Assembly (NCBI GenBank): GCA_016617785.1
Contig: JADILM010000001.1
Span: 1,922,001-1,986,000 of the forward strand
Reading direction: 5' to 3'
Length of the DNA stretch: 64,000 nt
DNA from: Sporobolomyces roseus
Lineage: Eukaryota > Basidiomycota > Microbotryomycetes > Sporidiobolales > Sporidiobolaceae
Shown: positions 44,109-56,254 of the stretch, piece by piece
Numbering within the stretch: position 1 is the first letter of the stretch
Layout of the letters: each line of letters opens with the position of its first letter
Notes under the pieces: model-generated
Told to the model about the DNA's origin: nothing
What the model saw: only the letters and a program-made list of their open reading frames with translations
Database searches by the model: none
Position numbers and translations under genes: made by a program

Positions 44109-44364
44109 GATCAGAAGTTGAGGAGAAGGAGGAGGTGAGAGGAAAGAGGAGAGAGGTGGAAAGAGAACCGCGAGAGGTGCGAGAAACGGGAGCTGAGCAT
44201 TCAACTCGTGGGGTCTTCCAGGAATTCCATGCGCTATGAATAGGAGATTTGGTCAATAGAACTTGCGAGTAGAGGGGAACTACTCCCTTCGAATCGCGAG
44301 GTAGTCAAACTTGCGAGTCGAACGGAACTTGATGTACTTTCAACAACATGAAGGGGGAAACCAT

Positions 44365-47300
44365 TTACTGAACCATTCTATCCTCTTCGGCATCGATAAC
44401 AACTCGCTGTTCTTCTTGATCCTCGTCTTCGTTCTCATCGACTTCGTCTTCATCGTCTACGACTCCGAAACATTCGCCGATTCCTTCGATCTCCTCGGGT
44501 AGCATCTCTTCGAGGATCTCCTGCGCTAGATCTGTACGAGCTCGAGATGGAGACGTCAGCACGAATGCAGAAGTGCGAGAGGATCGGCAAACTTACACTT
44601 CATATCCGTTAATCTCGCCGCCTCTTCTCCCTCTCTACCTTCCATCGACAGTGCCGTTGACTTGCTCCCGTCATCGTAAAGTCCTTTCTCTGTCGGCTCA
44701 GCCCAACTTGGTGGATTGTCGGAGAAAGCGAGAGTACCCAAAGCGACGAAACACCAGTCTTGAACGTAGGACTGCTGCGAGCTGCTCGAGGAACGGACTT
44801 CACTTGAGCGAGAGGAAGTTGAAGCAGATCGGAAGAATGTCGGAAGAGCGAGGGAAGAGTGAGGTGCGAAAAGTAGATAGTACAGTAAGGTCAAGGTCGA
44901 AAAGAGTCGTTGAGTCGTTCTGTCCAGTCGATTCAAATTAGTATCTGCGCATGCATCTCGAGAGGTAGGCTTCGAGAGTCACCTTTGCAAGAGCACTCCC
45001 AAGGTGGTTCCTCTTTCGACGCATCGTCCATCCCATTCCCAAAGTCGCTCAACGTCACTATAGATTCGCTTGAGGAGACCTTCCGGAATGAAGCGAGGAC
45101 TTTCGGCGACCAGACGAAGCGAGTCGGCTTGGTGAGTGAGCAATGAGGTAGAGAGCACGAGTAAAGCTGAATGCAGATCAAACGTCTAAAAAGGGAGTAG
45201 AAGTCGTCAGCCTGAACCTCTCATCGACGGATGCGAGTAACGCACATGTTTGTCGTCATCTCTTTGCTGATTGAGTAGAGTAGCTATCCGGTCATAGATG
45301 GGCAGGGGCGAATTTCGAACGTCGGACGAATCTGTCAATTTGAGCGCAAGCAAAGGTCGATAGAGACCGGGACCTATTGAGGCGAGCGAGATGTGGGGTC
45401 AGACCTGGACGAGCAAAGAGAATGAAGAGGCAACTCACGAGCTGCGAGCAATGCGAGGAATCGACTCGACGACAGTAGAACTTGTGTCGGTTGGGTCGGA
45501 TCGAGAAGTGTAGAGATGGTGTTAGGTGTCTTGAGAAGTGTAACAAACCTAGGCGTACAAGGGACATATTCAGCGATAGTACCGAATATTGAAACAGGAG
45601 GAAGTGAGACTGACTGCTCTTCTCCGTTTCGGCTCACACCCTGTCCTTCAGAAGCCCATCTCCAAGCCAAACACTCGAGTAGCGTAGCTAGCTCGTTCAA
45701 GAGCGATTCCCGCTTCTCCTTGTCCTCGATAATGACCCTTTCCTCCGAATTCTCTCCCGTTCGCTTTTGTCGATCTCTTGCGATTGTCGATTTAGCTTGT
45801 TTCGATCGACGGTTGTGAAACGTGAACGGCGTTCTCCCACTTTGCGAGGCCGAAGACTGGGCGTCCAGTGCAGGAACAGCTGGAGCAGGTTTGCCATAGC
45901 GAGTGATGATCTTGCCGAGGAGTCCAATCATCCCAACTTTTGATCCTTCAGCTCCTTCGTTTAGACCGGAGTTTACTCCATCGAGAATAGATTTGGCGAA
46001 AAGTGGGAAGAGGTAGGCGAGATGGTTGATGAGCGACAACAGTGCTGTGAGAGGACCGATTAGTCCCGCTTGATCGAGAATTGACAGAAGTGATGTGAAC
46101 GAGGTCGAGAGGTTTGAGCAGAGGTGAAGAGCGGAAGAGATGGGATCATGGTCGAGTTGCGAGGGGTAAGGAGCGGAGTGTGCTGTTGTGGCTCGGGGAA
46201 GTCGAGGATCCAGTCTTCGTCCGAGAAGAGTGAAGAGACCTCGGTTAGCTGACTCGTAGGCTGAATTCAAAGTTGGAGGAAGCGTTGGAGGGAATCTGAG
46301 GTTCATGAGAGAGTGAAATGTCGGGGATGGACCTGTTGAGGAAAGGTGTTCGGAAGGGACAAGGGAGGAGGGGGCGGAAGAGGCGGAATTGAAGGAGTAC
46401 TGTCGCGATCCGGAAGAACGTGCCGTCGAAGCGTGAAGAGTAGATCTCCAGGTGGATGCCGAATTCGAGTAAGCGAATGAACGAGATGTAGATCCACCTT
46501 GAAAAGTCGAACGAAGTTGTGTCGAAGGGACGCCGCCAGCGGGTGGCATTGCCAGAGTAGTGTCGATCGGCGCGAACGTCGTGTGAGAGAATACGGCGGC
46601 CAATATCTCCCCTCTCCATTCTCTCTCTTCTTCGACCCAATCCCAATCCCAACCTTCCTCCCCGTCTGGATCCTCATCGTCTTCCTCGCCGTCGAGCCCC
46701 TGCTGCTGTTCGACAGCCGTGACGGTCGTATCGAACGAAACTTCGCCTCCGTGTCCTTCGCTGAAGAAACTCTCATCTTCTTCGATTCTCTGTTTCTCCT
46801 TGCCCTTCCCAACTTTATCCCCACCTTCCTTCTCCTGCGCCTTCCCTTTGAGGGCACTGTTTCGACCCTTCCCACCGGTCATCGGGAATGGAGGAGGTGC
46901 CATCGAGCCCTCTCTTTCCCTGGAGTCGGCGCCTTTCGTCTTCTCCCCTGTCTTGTCAAGATTGGGTCGGCGAGCAGAGGTACGGGAAGCTGAAGTTGGT
47001 CGTGCGGGAGAATCGGCGAAGGAGTTGTGGAAGCCTGCGAACGCTGGAGCTTGAGATTGCGATCGAGGTTGAGGCTGTTGCGATGGTCTCGCCGAGGAAG
47101 CTCGCTCTACGTTCGAGATGAGAGTGTATGAGCGAACGAGCCGAAGAGGAAGGAAGGGGGAAGAAATAGGAACTCACCTCCTCGACTCCTGCCTAACGAA
47201 GGTGACTCGCCGTGTCTCCCTCTCGCACCTCCCTCAGCGAACGCTGGCACAGATTCTCCTCTCAGTCCTCGACTTGCACTGCGTTGGGTACTACCGGGAG

Positions 47301-48771
47301 CGTTCTGACGTTGCGTCGACTTTCTTGCCGAAGTGTGAATCGAAGAGCTTGCGGTTTGCTCGAGTTTCTGAAACGCGGCGATTTCGATCAGCCAGACATT
47401 CGCGGAAGGGGATGGCTCTGTGAGATTGTAGGACTTACCCGGAAAGCTTCAGCGGTTCGAATTTTCTCCATCTGATTGTGAAAGTCTTGCTCTTTCTCCC
47501 GTAGCTGTTGAGCAAGTCGTTCTCGTTCTCGCTGTTCCTCCTTTAAAGCTGCTGCATGAGCCGCCTCTGCCTATAGTAGGAGACGAGCAGTGACCACCGT
47601 CAATATGAGCGGATCGTTATAGAAGGGAGAAGGGAGAGAATAGGCGAAAACCGTACTCACTTTGTTCATTCGATTTCGCACTACTGACGATTCTCCAGCT
47701 TTGTTGAGCAGCTCCTCAGAGATCTTGAGTCGTTGTTGTTCCGATGTCTGAAGTGCAGCTTGTAACTGATTTGAGTTTGTAAGCAGGAAATCAGCCTCCC
47801 AAAATTTCGCTTTGCTCCACAGAAATCGATGAGAAACGAACCTTTGCTCGTTCTCTCCGCAGCTGTTCGAGTTCTTTCCTCTCTCCTGCACTCATACCTC
47901 CTTTTCCTTCCATCATCACACTCCCTGGACGTTCTTTCCCAACTCTATTCTCGTTCCCTTCTCTAGCCAGGATTGGCGTTTCGTCCCTCTCCTGTTTCTG
48001 TACTTCTTGTCTCTCGCCCACCACACTCCTTGTAGCTACGTCCGTGGTTGTTCCGCTGCCATTCACCCGCCGTACGAGTCGAGGAACCGCTGCTTTCCCC
48101 TTCTCGACTACTTTCTCCGAGGGGCGCATTTCGTTGTCCTCCACCGAATCCTCTCTTGTCCTCATCCCTTTCGGTAAGACGGTCGTTCCACGCCTAGGTT
48201 CGACTTCATACCCATCAACTTGCCCGTCCTTGCCTTGTTTCAACCTAATCTCCGGCATATCCTCTTCGAGATACTCCTCGTTCGCTCCTTCCACTCCAGC
48301 TTCTTCCTTGATCGTGTTGACTCCATTCGCTCTCGAGTTGAACGGGTTTGGATCAACGAAACCTTCCTGACCTTTCTCGTTCAAACTAACTCGTCTCCTT
48401 TTTGGCGGTGGAGGTTCCTCCTCTCTGACTGGTTTCGCGGGTGAAGGAGGTTGGGAAGAAGGTTGTGGAGGTGGCTTGGGTTGTCTAGGAGGGGGTTTAG
48501 GAGGTCTGAGAAAGGTACCGGACGGTCGAGCAGATGAAGTAGTTGGAACTACTCTCCTCTGCAAGTGAGCGATTGGAGCTGGTCTCGGTTGCACTGGATG
48601 AGCTCTGTTTACTACTGGTGCTGCTTGTCGAGGTGCTGGATTGCGAGCTGGAGGTGCTGCTGGAGTTGATGAAGGTGGTTTCGAGTTGATTGATTGTTCG
48701 AGTAGGTTGATCGATTCGAAATCTAGGTCATTGTCCGATAGGTAATGATCGAATTCATCAGAGTCGCTCAT
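44365..48771 (-). CDS. ATRIP/Rad26/UvsD-like checkpoint protein
   Basis: About nine exons on the minus strand encode a protein of roughly 1,150 residues. The N-terminus is acidic (MSDSDEFDHYLSDNDLDFES), like the RPA-binding start of ATRIP orthologues. A Pro-rich linker with a basic patch (PPPPKRRRVSL) leads to a coiled coil. The coiled coil contains ERKELEQLRRERAKLQAALQ and LNKAGESSVVRNRMNKAEAA, the latter resembling the conserved coiled-coil motif of fungal UvsD/Rad26. The C-terminal half is mostly helical repeats with a late DWCFVALGTLAF segment. It ends with DLAQEILEEMLPEEIEGIGE and an acidic tail. ATRIP recruits ATR/Mec1 to RPA-coated DNA. The identification rests on architecture and short motifs, so the family is probable and not proven. 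Confidence 0.7.
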
Positions 48772-49321
48772 CGAGTGGATTCTGGCATCTAAAGGTGAAG
48801 GTGGGAGAAAGAGAAGAAACGCGCTTCTTCGCCAACTTTTGACTTTCCGATTTTTCGCTGTCTTTGAGAGTAGCAGTACTGTAGAGTCCATCCTTGCTCG
48901 TCCCTAAGCGTGAGTCGCGGGATCGGCCGCTCGGGAAAAATGACAGTATGTTGCTCGAAAAATGTGTTTCGCAACTCGAAAAGTCAGAAAAGCCCTCGAG
49001 TCGTTTGAGCGACAGTGAGCAATACGATTGTATATATACTGTCGTTCTCTTGACGCTAGAGACAGTAAATTCGCCATCTGTTCAGACCGCGATGAGAATG
49101 GCCGTCGAAACGAAATCGAAATCTCTCTCAGCGTACCTCGCGCACTCCGCCAAACGTAATAAGGAACAGATCAATTGAAGCTATCAAAGCGAAGTATCAT
49201 CTAGGTATAGGCAAGAGAGGGGTGCATATGAAGTGGGGAACAGAAGTTTGTGGTCGAGGACGAGAGTAAAAGCGTTGGGAATAGAATTGGGTCTTCAGGG
49301 AAGAGGTTGGACCTGCGTCTT
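48772..49321. other. Intergenic region upstream of the ATRIP-like gene
   Basis: 550 bases between two minus-strand genes. It includes a TATATATAC stretch near 49030 that reads TATA-like on either strand. A 94-codon plus-strand frame at 48894 is Ser/Lys-rich without a domain and is not called. Confidence 0.4.
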
Positions 49322-50531
49322 TCAGATCGCGAGCGGGTTATAGATCAATGCTTTGCGTTGGGAAAGAAGGAAGCGGGACGTGTGAGTGAGAGAATTATCA
49401 CTCAATCCCAATCGACGGCGAATGGCGGGAATGTTGCGATGGTGAAGCATGTCATCAGCTGAGCGTAGCGGAACTAGGTTTGATGGTAGAGGTGGTGTAA
49501 GCGTGTCAGAGGTGGCGAGGTCGCAACTAGTCCTTATCGCGCTTTGGAACAAGATCTTGCCAACTATAGGCATGACTTCCCAGCCGTGAAATCGATCATC
49601 CATGGTTCTTCCACCCTCTTGAGGACGCTATCGAACAAGAGGTGTGAGTTGCGAAAGCGAAAAACAGGCCCGTGAGAAACGTACAGCGAGTTCTCGATTG
49701 TGTCTGAAAAGCTCACGAAGCTCTTCAACGGTGTGAAATAGACCCGAGATACGATACAATTCTTCGATAGCTTTCCATTGATCGTTTGCTGGGCGGTCGT
49801 TCCATCCGTCCTGAAGGGCGGTGGCGGCGTCTCCTCGGAAACTGTACCACCCATGATCGAACAACCATTGTGTCGATTGTGCCACATCGTAAGGATGTTG
49901 CCATTGGTGTGCCATATAGTAGAGTCCGTAGCCAATGTGATCCAGCTCGGCCTGAATCTACGATTCACTCTCAAGAGCGATGTCAGCCTAGAGTCCTTGC
50001 ATTATGAAACGATACTGTTTTACGTGGGCTTACGGCAATGACAGAATACTTTTCTTGCTTGTTCATGTCAATTACATCGCGAAAATCGTATGCGGTTCTC
50101 CAACTATAACCCCGACCCAACATAGGCTGTCACGAGTCAAGTTCCGAGAAATATCTATGTCAGCGCGACTTCAAAGAAAGTCTACACCGGCACGGACTTA
50201 CAATGTCAGAGGGTAGCTTGTATCTGCCATTAGCGCCAACCTTTGTGACCAACCATGCGAGGTATATCTTGAGTTCCGAAAATTCGACAAATCCGTAAGG
50301 AGGTCCCGTCGTGACGTCGCTGTTCACGTATGGATGCCCACTCATGCCGTTCAACATCCACCTAACCTGATGCTCCGCTACACGATACCACATTTTCAAA
50401 CACCACTTCTCTTTGTAATCGAGCTGAACAGCATCCCATTTCTTCTTGATTCCGTCCAGGTGAATGAATAAGACTTCCGAATTTTGATGGGTCACTAGTT
50501 GAGGTGTACCCGTGCGAAGTATATTTGACAT
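49322..50531 (-). CDS. Orphan protein of unknown function
   Basis: Four exons on the minus strand give about 330 residues with consistent phases. Exon 1 starts MSNILRTGTPQLVTHQNSEV and includes KWCLKMWYRVAEHQVRWML. Exon 2 begins PMLGRGYSWRTAYDFRDVID; its acceptor GTGACAG is upstream of the nearest AG but is the one that keeps frame. Exon 3 has ELDHIGYGLYYMAHQWQHPY and FDHGWYSFRGDAATALQDGW. Exon 4 ends at 49322. The abundance of Trp, Tyr and His, with no signal peptide, suggests a compact soluble protein. It resembles no family I know. It could be lineage-restricted. It is divergent from the DUF3074 gene. Confidence 0.65.
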
Positions 50532-50983
50532 GCTTGAAGGTGAGTAAAGAAGGAAGGGGGGAGACGAGAGACTCGAGAGAGAGGGACTTGAGGTCTGTCG
50601 GTTAGAGACTCTCGATTCACCGCGGTAACTCCTTCGTCTCCGAGCCAGATAACAAGTCGAGGCCAGCACAAGAAGATCACGGCGGAAGGAGGCAGAGAAG
50701 CGGAGAGAGTAGCGGACGAAGAACAGCGAAGAAACAGCCTGAGGTTTGAGAGTCGAGAGTCAAAATCAATCCGAGAATCTTTATTCAGAGCGAAGCGCTC
50801 ATAAGGACCAGAGTCTCCAGAGTGTATCGAATTGATTGAGAAAGTGAAGAGTAGGAAAGAGAGAGCAGCAACGTCACCTCGCTCGCTTCCCCTTTCGCTT
50901 AAACTCCCACAATCGAGACCGAGATGCCGATCTCCATCCTTGCACCCTTCCCTACCTCTTATAGCCTCTCCAGTCATTCGTGA
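50532..50983. other. Divergent promoter region
   Basis: 452 bases between the orphan and the DUF3074 gene. A long minus-strand frame crosses it but is not coding by appearance. Just before the plus-strand ATG there is a pyrimidine-rich leader. Confidence 0.4.
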
Positions 50984-52234
50984 ATGGCTCTAACGCTCAA
51001 ACACCTCCACCTGAACCCTTCCCAACTCTCCTCACTCCCAGACGAAGATTCGGATGAGAACAAACAATTCAAGTCTTCCCTTTTGAAAGAAGCTTTGGAG
51101 TTGTTGGATTCGGATCTGTGGACGGATAATAAACAACATCATGGTGGAATTGTAGAGACATTTGGATTCCCAGTGAATCAGATCAAGTATGAAACTGAGG
51201 AGAAAGGTCAAGCGACTGTTTCGCCAACTGGTAAGTTCTCAATCACTCTCGTACGCTTCAAAGAGATGTAGAGCTGATAGGGATGAGGGAGAGATTGAAC
51301 AGGGAAATCGGATGGAGAAGGTATAGCATGGCATAAACGAATTTCTAGGTTGAAAGCTAGTCAATACGGGGGTTACGATGAATGGTGGGCAGCTGTAGGA
51401 GAGAACCATACGGAACAAGAGAAGGAGTACGTTGATGACCTCAAGGAATTAATCGATATTGGGAAAGAGGAAGGGAAGAAAGGTGAGTTTTCGATTTCTC
51501 AACGAAGATGCCTCGTTTCGTTTGTACTGACTCTGAATTGCTCTCCCTGGTTAGGTTGTTTCCTCAAACTGTACAAATTACCCTTCGGAGCGACAGATCG
51601 AAGTTTCCAGTGTCGGGTTTTAGTGATTGAACCACCAACGAAAGACGATGCGAAGGATTCCAAAGACGATTCCGATTCTTCCGATGAATCTTCGACGACA
51701 CTTTCTAGCAAACCTGGATCTCGAGCGTTCCTGAGCTTCTCACTGCCGATCACGACTGCCGAACCACGACCGGAAGAGAAGAAGTACGTGAGGGGAATGA
51801 CGGTTACGGTCGAACGAGTCGAAGAGGAAGATGAGGGCAAGACGATCGTCTGGACTTGTGCGAGTCTGAGTACTCCGGGTGGAAGTATACCCGTCAAACT
51901 AGGTGAATCAAAGATGTGAGTCGACTCTTTTCTCGTTCTGAATTGTGAATCGACCTCGTATTGACACTGTTTCATTCTTCGATCGCAGGGCCGCTTCTCT
52001 AGCTGATGCAGTACCACCAATTCTCGAATGGATCAAGACTGCTCATCCGAAAGGATCGGGATCCGGAGGGAAAGGTCGATCGAATGGAACCATGAAAGAG
52101 GCATCTATGAAAGCGCCAGTCGCAGCTCGAGTGACGAGGGATCACCAGAACCCGGGAGGAGGAATGGGACTGATGGCGAGTAATCGGTTTACATTGGCGA
52201 TGTTTCAACAACCCGTTGTGTTGCGAGATTTCTG
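50984..52234 (+). CDS. DUF3074 (START-like) domain protein
   Basis: Four exons encode about 340 residues. The N-terminus starts MALTLKHLHLNPSQLSSLPD. The core has GEGIAWHKRISRLKASQYGG, then FLKLYKLPFGATDRSFQCRV and LVIEPPTK. After an acidic Ser/Asp insert come AFLSFSLPITTAEPRPEEKK and EEDEGKTIVWTCASLSTPGG. SIPVKLGESKMAASLADAVP follows. The C-terminus is Gly/Met-rich (GGGMGLMASNRFTLAMF). The pattern (W-HxRxS near the start, then SLPI, then a TxxxPGGxIP segment) fits the fungal family carrying DUF3074, predicted to adopt a START lipid-binding fold; no ligand is known. No signal peptide or membrane span is visible. Family assignment is from memory and moderate. It diverges from the orphan at 49322. 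Confidence 0.7.
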
Positions 52235-52447
52235 AACCGAGGAGCGCACGAAACTCAGTATTTTAATCGAAGTAAAACAGTTGTTGTAGTCCTTATTTAT
52301 CCTTCTACTATTGCTATAACATATTCTTATGCCTTTCTCACCTTGAACGATTCTGCGAGATTCGAGTTTTGCGAAACTTACGAAGAGAAAATTCGCCGTT
52401 CAATTTCCTTCCTTTTCCTCGAACCTCTTCTTGCCCGGCTAGACAAC

Positions 52448-54395
52448 ATGGGGATCTATATTCCTCAACACAAGGTGCAATCCTTGCTCAAGTACAAGTA
52501 CTCTTCGACTGACAAGTCTCTCGTTTCAGTCAGTTTCCCTTTTCCCCCATCTCGCGCTTCTCCTCCCCGCTAACCGCAACTTGGGGATACAGAAATATGT
52601 TCTCAATCCATTCTGGAACAAGCTAGTCCTGTGCTTCCCAAAGACTATGGCTCCTAACGCGATTACTTTACTGGTCAGTTTCCATTCTCTCTTTTGCGTC
52701 ATTCTTCGATCAAATCCAGCTACACCCTCTCTAGCTATACTCCCGCAGAGAGTGTAGAGCATACATCAGCGATGAACGCTAACACCGTCCCTCGCTGTTC
52801 GTAGGGATTGTCAATGATCTTTATCAATTTTCTCACTCTTCTCTACTACAACCCGACCCTCTCCTGCGGCACTAAACCCCTCCACATCTCCCTCGGAGGA
52901 ACCTGGGATCCCCTCTTCCCTCCTCATACGACAGTCCCTTCGAAACTCACAAACGCGTTCGACTGGTTGAGGGAGAGAGTCGGAGCGGTTTCGCAAAGTG
53001 AAGTTTGCGCACCGAATTGGGTCTATTGGAGTTTCTCAATTGGATTGTTTGCGTACCAGAGTTTGGATGCTATCGATGGCAAACAGGCGAGGAGGACTGG
53101 AACAAGTGGTCCTGTAAGTTCTCATCCGCTTCGAATCAACCAAGAAATTCGTTTCTTCTTGCTGAACTAAACCTTCCTGCGTGTGTGTAGCTTGGAGAGC
53201 TCTTCGATCATGGCTGTGATGGTGAGAGAACGATCTTCAGCTTCTCCAGTTCGAACACAATGCTGAATTCGTGTCGTTTCGTAACTTCTAGCGATCAACA
53301 CAACTCTCGGAGCGATTCTCGCCGCTTCCGCTCTCAACCTCGGTCTCTCCTGGTGGACTGTCGCAAGTCTCGTCGCGACCAATTGCAATTTCTATTTGAG
53401 CACTTGGGAAGAATGGCACACCGGAACTCTCTTCCTCTCTGCGTTCTCTGGACCAGTCGAAGGAATCTTACTCGTAGTCGGAATCTTTGCTGTTACTGGT
53501 GTCAAAGGTGAGTTGATCGATGCTTGAGACTAATCGATACTGTTACTGACAGTCTTCTTCATCGTTTCCTCGCAGGTCCCCAATTCTGGGATACTGGAGT
53601 TCTCACTCTCCTCGGTCTCTCGCCCTCTTCATTCCCCTTCCCAATCAAGAACTTACCCCTCAACGACATGTTCCTCTGCTTCTCCACGATCGGCCTCGTC
53701 TTCAATATCATCACCGCAACTCACAACGTCTACCTCTCCCTTCCCGCCTCGTCCCGCACTCCCTCCTCGATTCTCAAACCCCTATCCCGATTATCTCCCT
53801 GGATCATCCACACGACGGCGATGCTCACTTGGCTCTACGCAAAAGAATCGACCCTCCTCCGAACGACCTTGTTCATTCCTTTCGCCTTCACCTGGGGTCT
53901 CTCCTTCGCTCACCACGTACAACTACTCATTCTCGCGCATCTCACCAAATCGAAATTCCCCGCAGCATGGAAACACCCTCTCCTCATGCTCTCAATCCTC
54001 GGTTCCCTCGATGCGAACAAGTCTAGAATCTTTGGTGGAAGTTCATCGAGTTGGATTCAGTCGACAGAAGAACGAACGAAGAACACTGTATTGGTATGCT
54101 TGGGATTGGCATTGATCGTGTACTCGCATTTCGTTTATGAAGTGATCGGAGATATCTGCGCTTTCTACGACATCAAGTCAGTCCTCCTTCCCTCTCCCTT
54201 GCGACCACTACTACCTTCAGAGCTGATCCTGTCGTCTTCTATTGCAGCTGTCTCACTATCAAGCGGAAATCAGCCGATTCAAAATCTCCCGCTGATTTGG
54301 CCAAACAGATCGGCGCCGACAAGTCACCCGCAGAACAAGACAAACCCGCTAGTAACGTCGTACCCACGAAGGCTGGCGTGCTCAAGAACGAGTAA
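52448..54395 (+). CDS. CDP-alcohol phosphotransferase (choline/ethanolamine, CPT1/EPT1)
   Basis: Seven exons encode about 430 residues of a multi-span ER/Golgi enzyme that makes phosphatidylcholine or phosphatidylethanolamine from CDP-choline/ethanolamine and diacylglycerol (Kennedy pathway). The catalytic motif DGxxARxxxxxxxxGxxxDxxxD is intact: [20 protein letters not shown] followed by GCD; it spans three exons. The N-terminus has [16 protein letters not shown], then [20 protein letters not shown], as in family members. Hydrophobic spans include [41 protein letters not shown] and [19 protein letters not shown]. Later ones are [19 protein letters not shown] and [17 protein letters not shown]. 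The tail is Lys/Ser/Ala-rich. Choline and ethanolamine specificity cannot be told apart by eye. Convergent with the BuGZ homologue. Confidence 0.92.
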
Positions 54396-54628
54396 GCAGT
54401 AGATAGTGAATATAGCAGGAGAATCAAAGCAGTAGGGATGTCTAGTAGATTTCGTCGAAACTCCCTTATCCTGTCGCAAATGTACCACTTCGAAACACGT
54501 TGAAGCGCTCTCTCTCGCCTGCTCTCGACCTTCAGGAGAGAAACTCGTACAAACGAACGAGAGTGAGTATTTCAATACTTCTCGTACTCATTTTGGCTCT
54601 CGAAAACCAATACAAAGACACTTTCCCT

Positions 54629-56254
54629 CTATTCCATGAGATCCGCCGCTCTAGCTCTCTTCCTCCCGCTTGCTCCAGCATTTGTCTCGACCTGACCTCC
54701 AGTCTCTACCTCACCAGTTTTCGGGTCTCCTCCACCATTCGAATTTATTCCTTTCTCCTCCCCTGTTACAACACTTCCAGGGGCACCCTCAGTTGCGACT
54801 GATGCGTAAGATCCAACAGCGGAAGCATCTGCGGGTCCGGTAGCTGAAGAAGGACCGGCAGTTGCGGGAGCTGCAGCAAGTTCGGGTTCGTTCGCGAGAG
54901 AGTATTGAGAAAGTTTCGCTCGTTTCTCCTCCTACGACGCAGATTCGACGTGAGTAAGAGATCTGACGGGAGAAGGAAAAGAGATGAGACGCACGGGAGA
55001 AACATCGTTATCACCGTAGATGAGGAGAGTTCCAGGTTTGAGTGTGACGGAACTTGGTGCAACCTTTTCGCGAACTTGTCTCGGAGGTTGAAGAGGTAAG
55101 GAAGATGGGCCAGCGCTAGGAGCAGGAGCGGGAGGAGGGGGCATAGGCATTCCTGGTGGTGGCATAAATCCAGGAGGAGGGAGCATGCTACGTTCATCGA
55201 ATCAGGAAAGTCAGTCGATGAGCGTAAAATGCTCGGGAGTCGAGAGAAGGCTCACCCTGGAGGAGGGAAAGGTGGCATGGGGAAGCCCGGGGGAGGTGCC
55301 ATGCCAGGTGGAGGCATGCTGTACGCTCAATCTATCAGAACAACACGAAACGGTTGTTTTTGAAAGCGAATGAGAAACGCACCCAGGAGGCATTGGGAAA
55401 CCAGGAGGAGGGAACGCAAGACCAGGAGGAGGGATAAAACCGGGAGGAGGAGGAGGTAGACTGTAGAGAACAATGCGAGTCAGTCCTTCGGGAGCTCGAG
55501 AGACGGAAGAAAGGAAAGCTGACCCTGGCATTCCTGGAAGTGGTGTAGGAGCGACTGGGAATCCGTTCTGAACGGGAGGAGGAACGCCAAAGGGAGAAGG
55601 AGCAGCAACGGGGATTACTGCAGCAGGCGCGAGACCCATCAACGCTCGATGAGCAGCCAACTGAGCCTTCGCGTCTGCGGGAGTGAGGGCAACTTGAGCG
55701 AATCGAGGTTTCTTCGGTCTTTGTTCGTCTGGGTTTGGTACTCCTGATTCTTCCGCTTGTCGTTTCTTCCATGCTGCTAGATCTGCAGCAGGTACTCCCT
55801 CCATTCCGTAAATCTCGACATCGAATGATTCTCGTCCTGGTAAAGCGTTCTCAATTCTGATTCAAAGCGGCCAAAAGTCAGCTCATCGTGATCAACAGAA
55901 TGAATTAGATAATATGGATCTTACTTGTCTGTTCCAACCTTGTGCACTTGGTCAAGATGAACTGCCAAACCTCCCGCCGTGTTCAATCGCCTCGGACACA
56001 TTGAACATCTGAAATGTTTCGCTTTTTGATGACTGAGGAGTACCCGTTGATCCTCGAATGTACGATCACAGTACTGTGGACGAGTAAGAGAGTTAGTTGA
56101 TGAGGTTCGAGAAGATGGAAAGTGGGAAACAGAACTGACCCAACACCACGCCAGAGACGCCAATCTATTCGGTCGGAGTTAATCAGCTATTAATCTATAG
56201 TCTTGTAGGAGCTAGAGAGGCTTACTTCTGTGATTTGCTCTTCTTTTTCCCCAT
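54629..56254 (-). CDS. BuGZ/ZNF207-like zinc-finger protein
   Basis: About nine short exons on the minus strand. MGKKKSKSQK is followed by two C2H2 fingers: WCWYCDRTFEDQRVLLSHQK and AKHFRCSMCPRRLNTAGGLA, then HLDQVHK. ALPGRESFDVEIYGMEGVPA is diagnostic for the BuGZ (ZNF207) family. A long Pro/Met/Gly-rich low-complexity region (repeats like MPPPGMAPPPGFPMPP) follows. Near the C-terminus is a GLEBS-like motif (LIYGDNDVSPEEKRAKLSQY) with the paired glutamates that bind Bub3. In animals BuGZ stabilises Bub3 at kinetochores and undergoes coacervation on spindle microtubules through its low-complexity region. Here both the finger pair and the GLEBS-like motif are kept. Most introns sit between the proline-rich repeats, one exon per one or two repeats. 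Confidence 0.88.

Noticed and set aside
48894..49178. 94-codon plus-strand frame upstream of the ATRIP-like gene
   Set aside because: No domain, ordinary composition for random sequence, and it overlaps the likely promoter.
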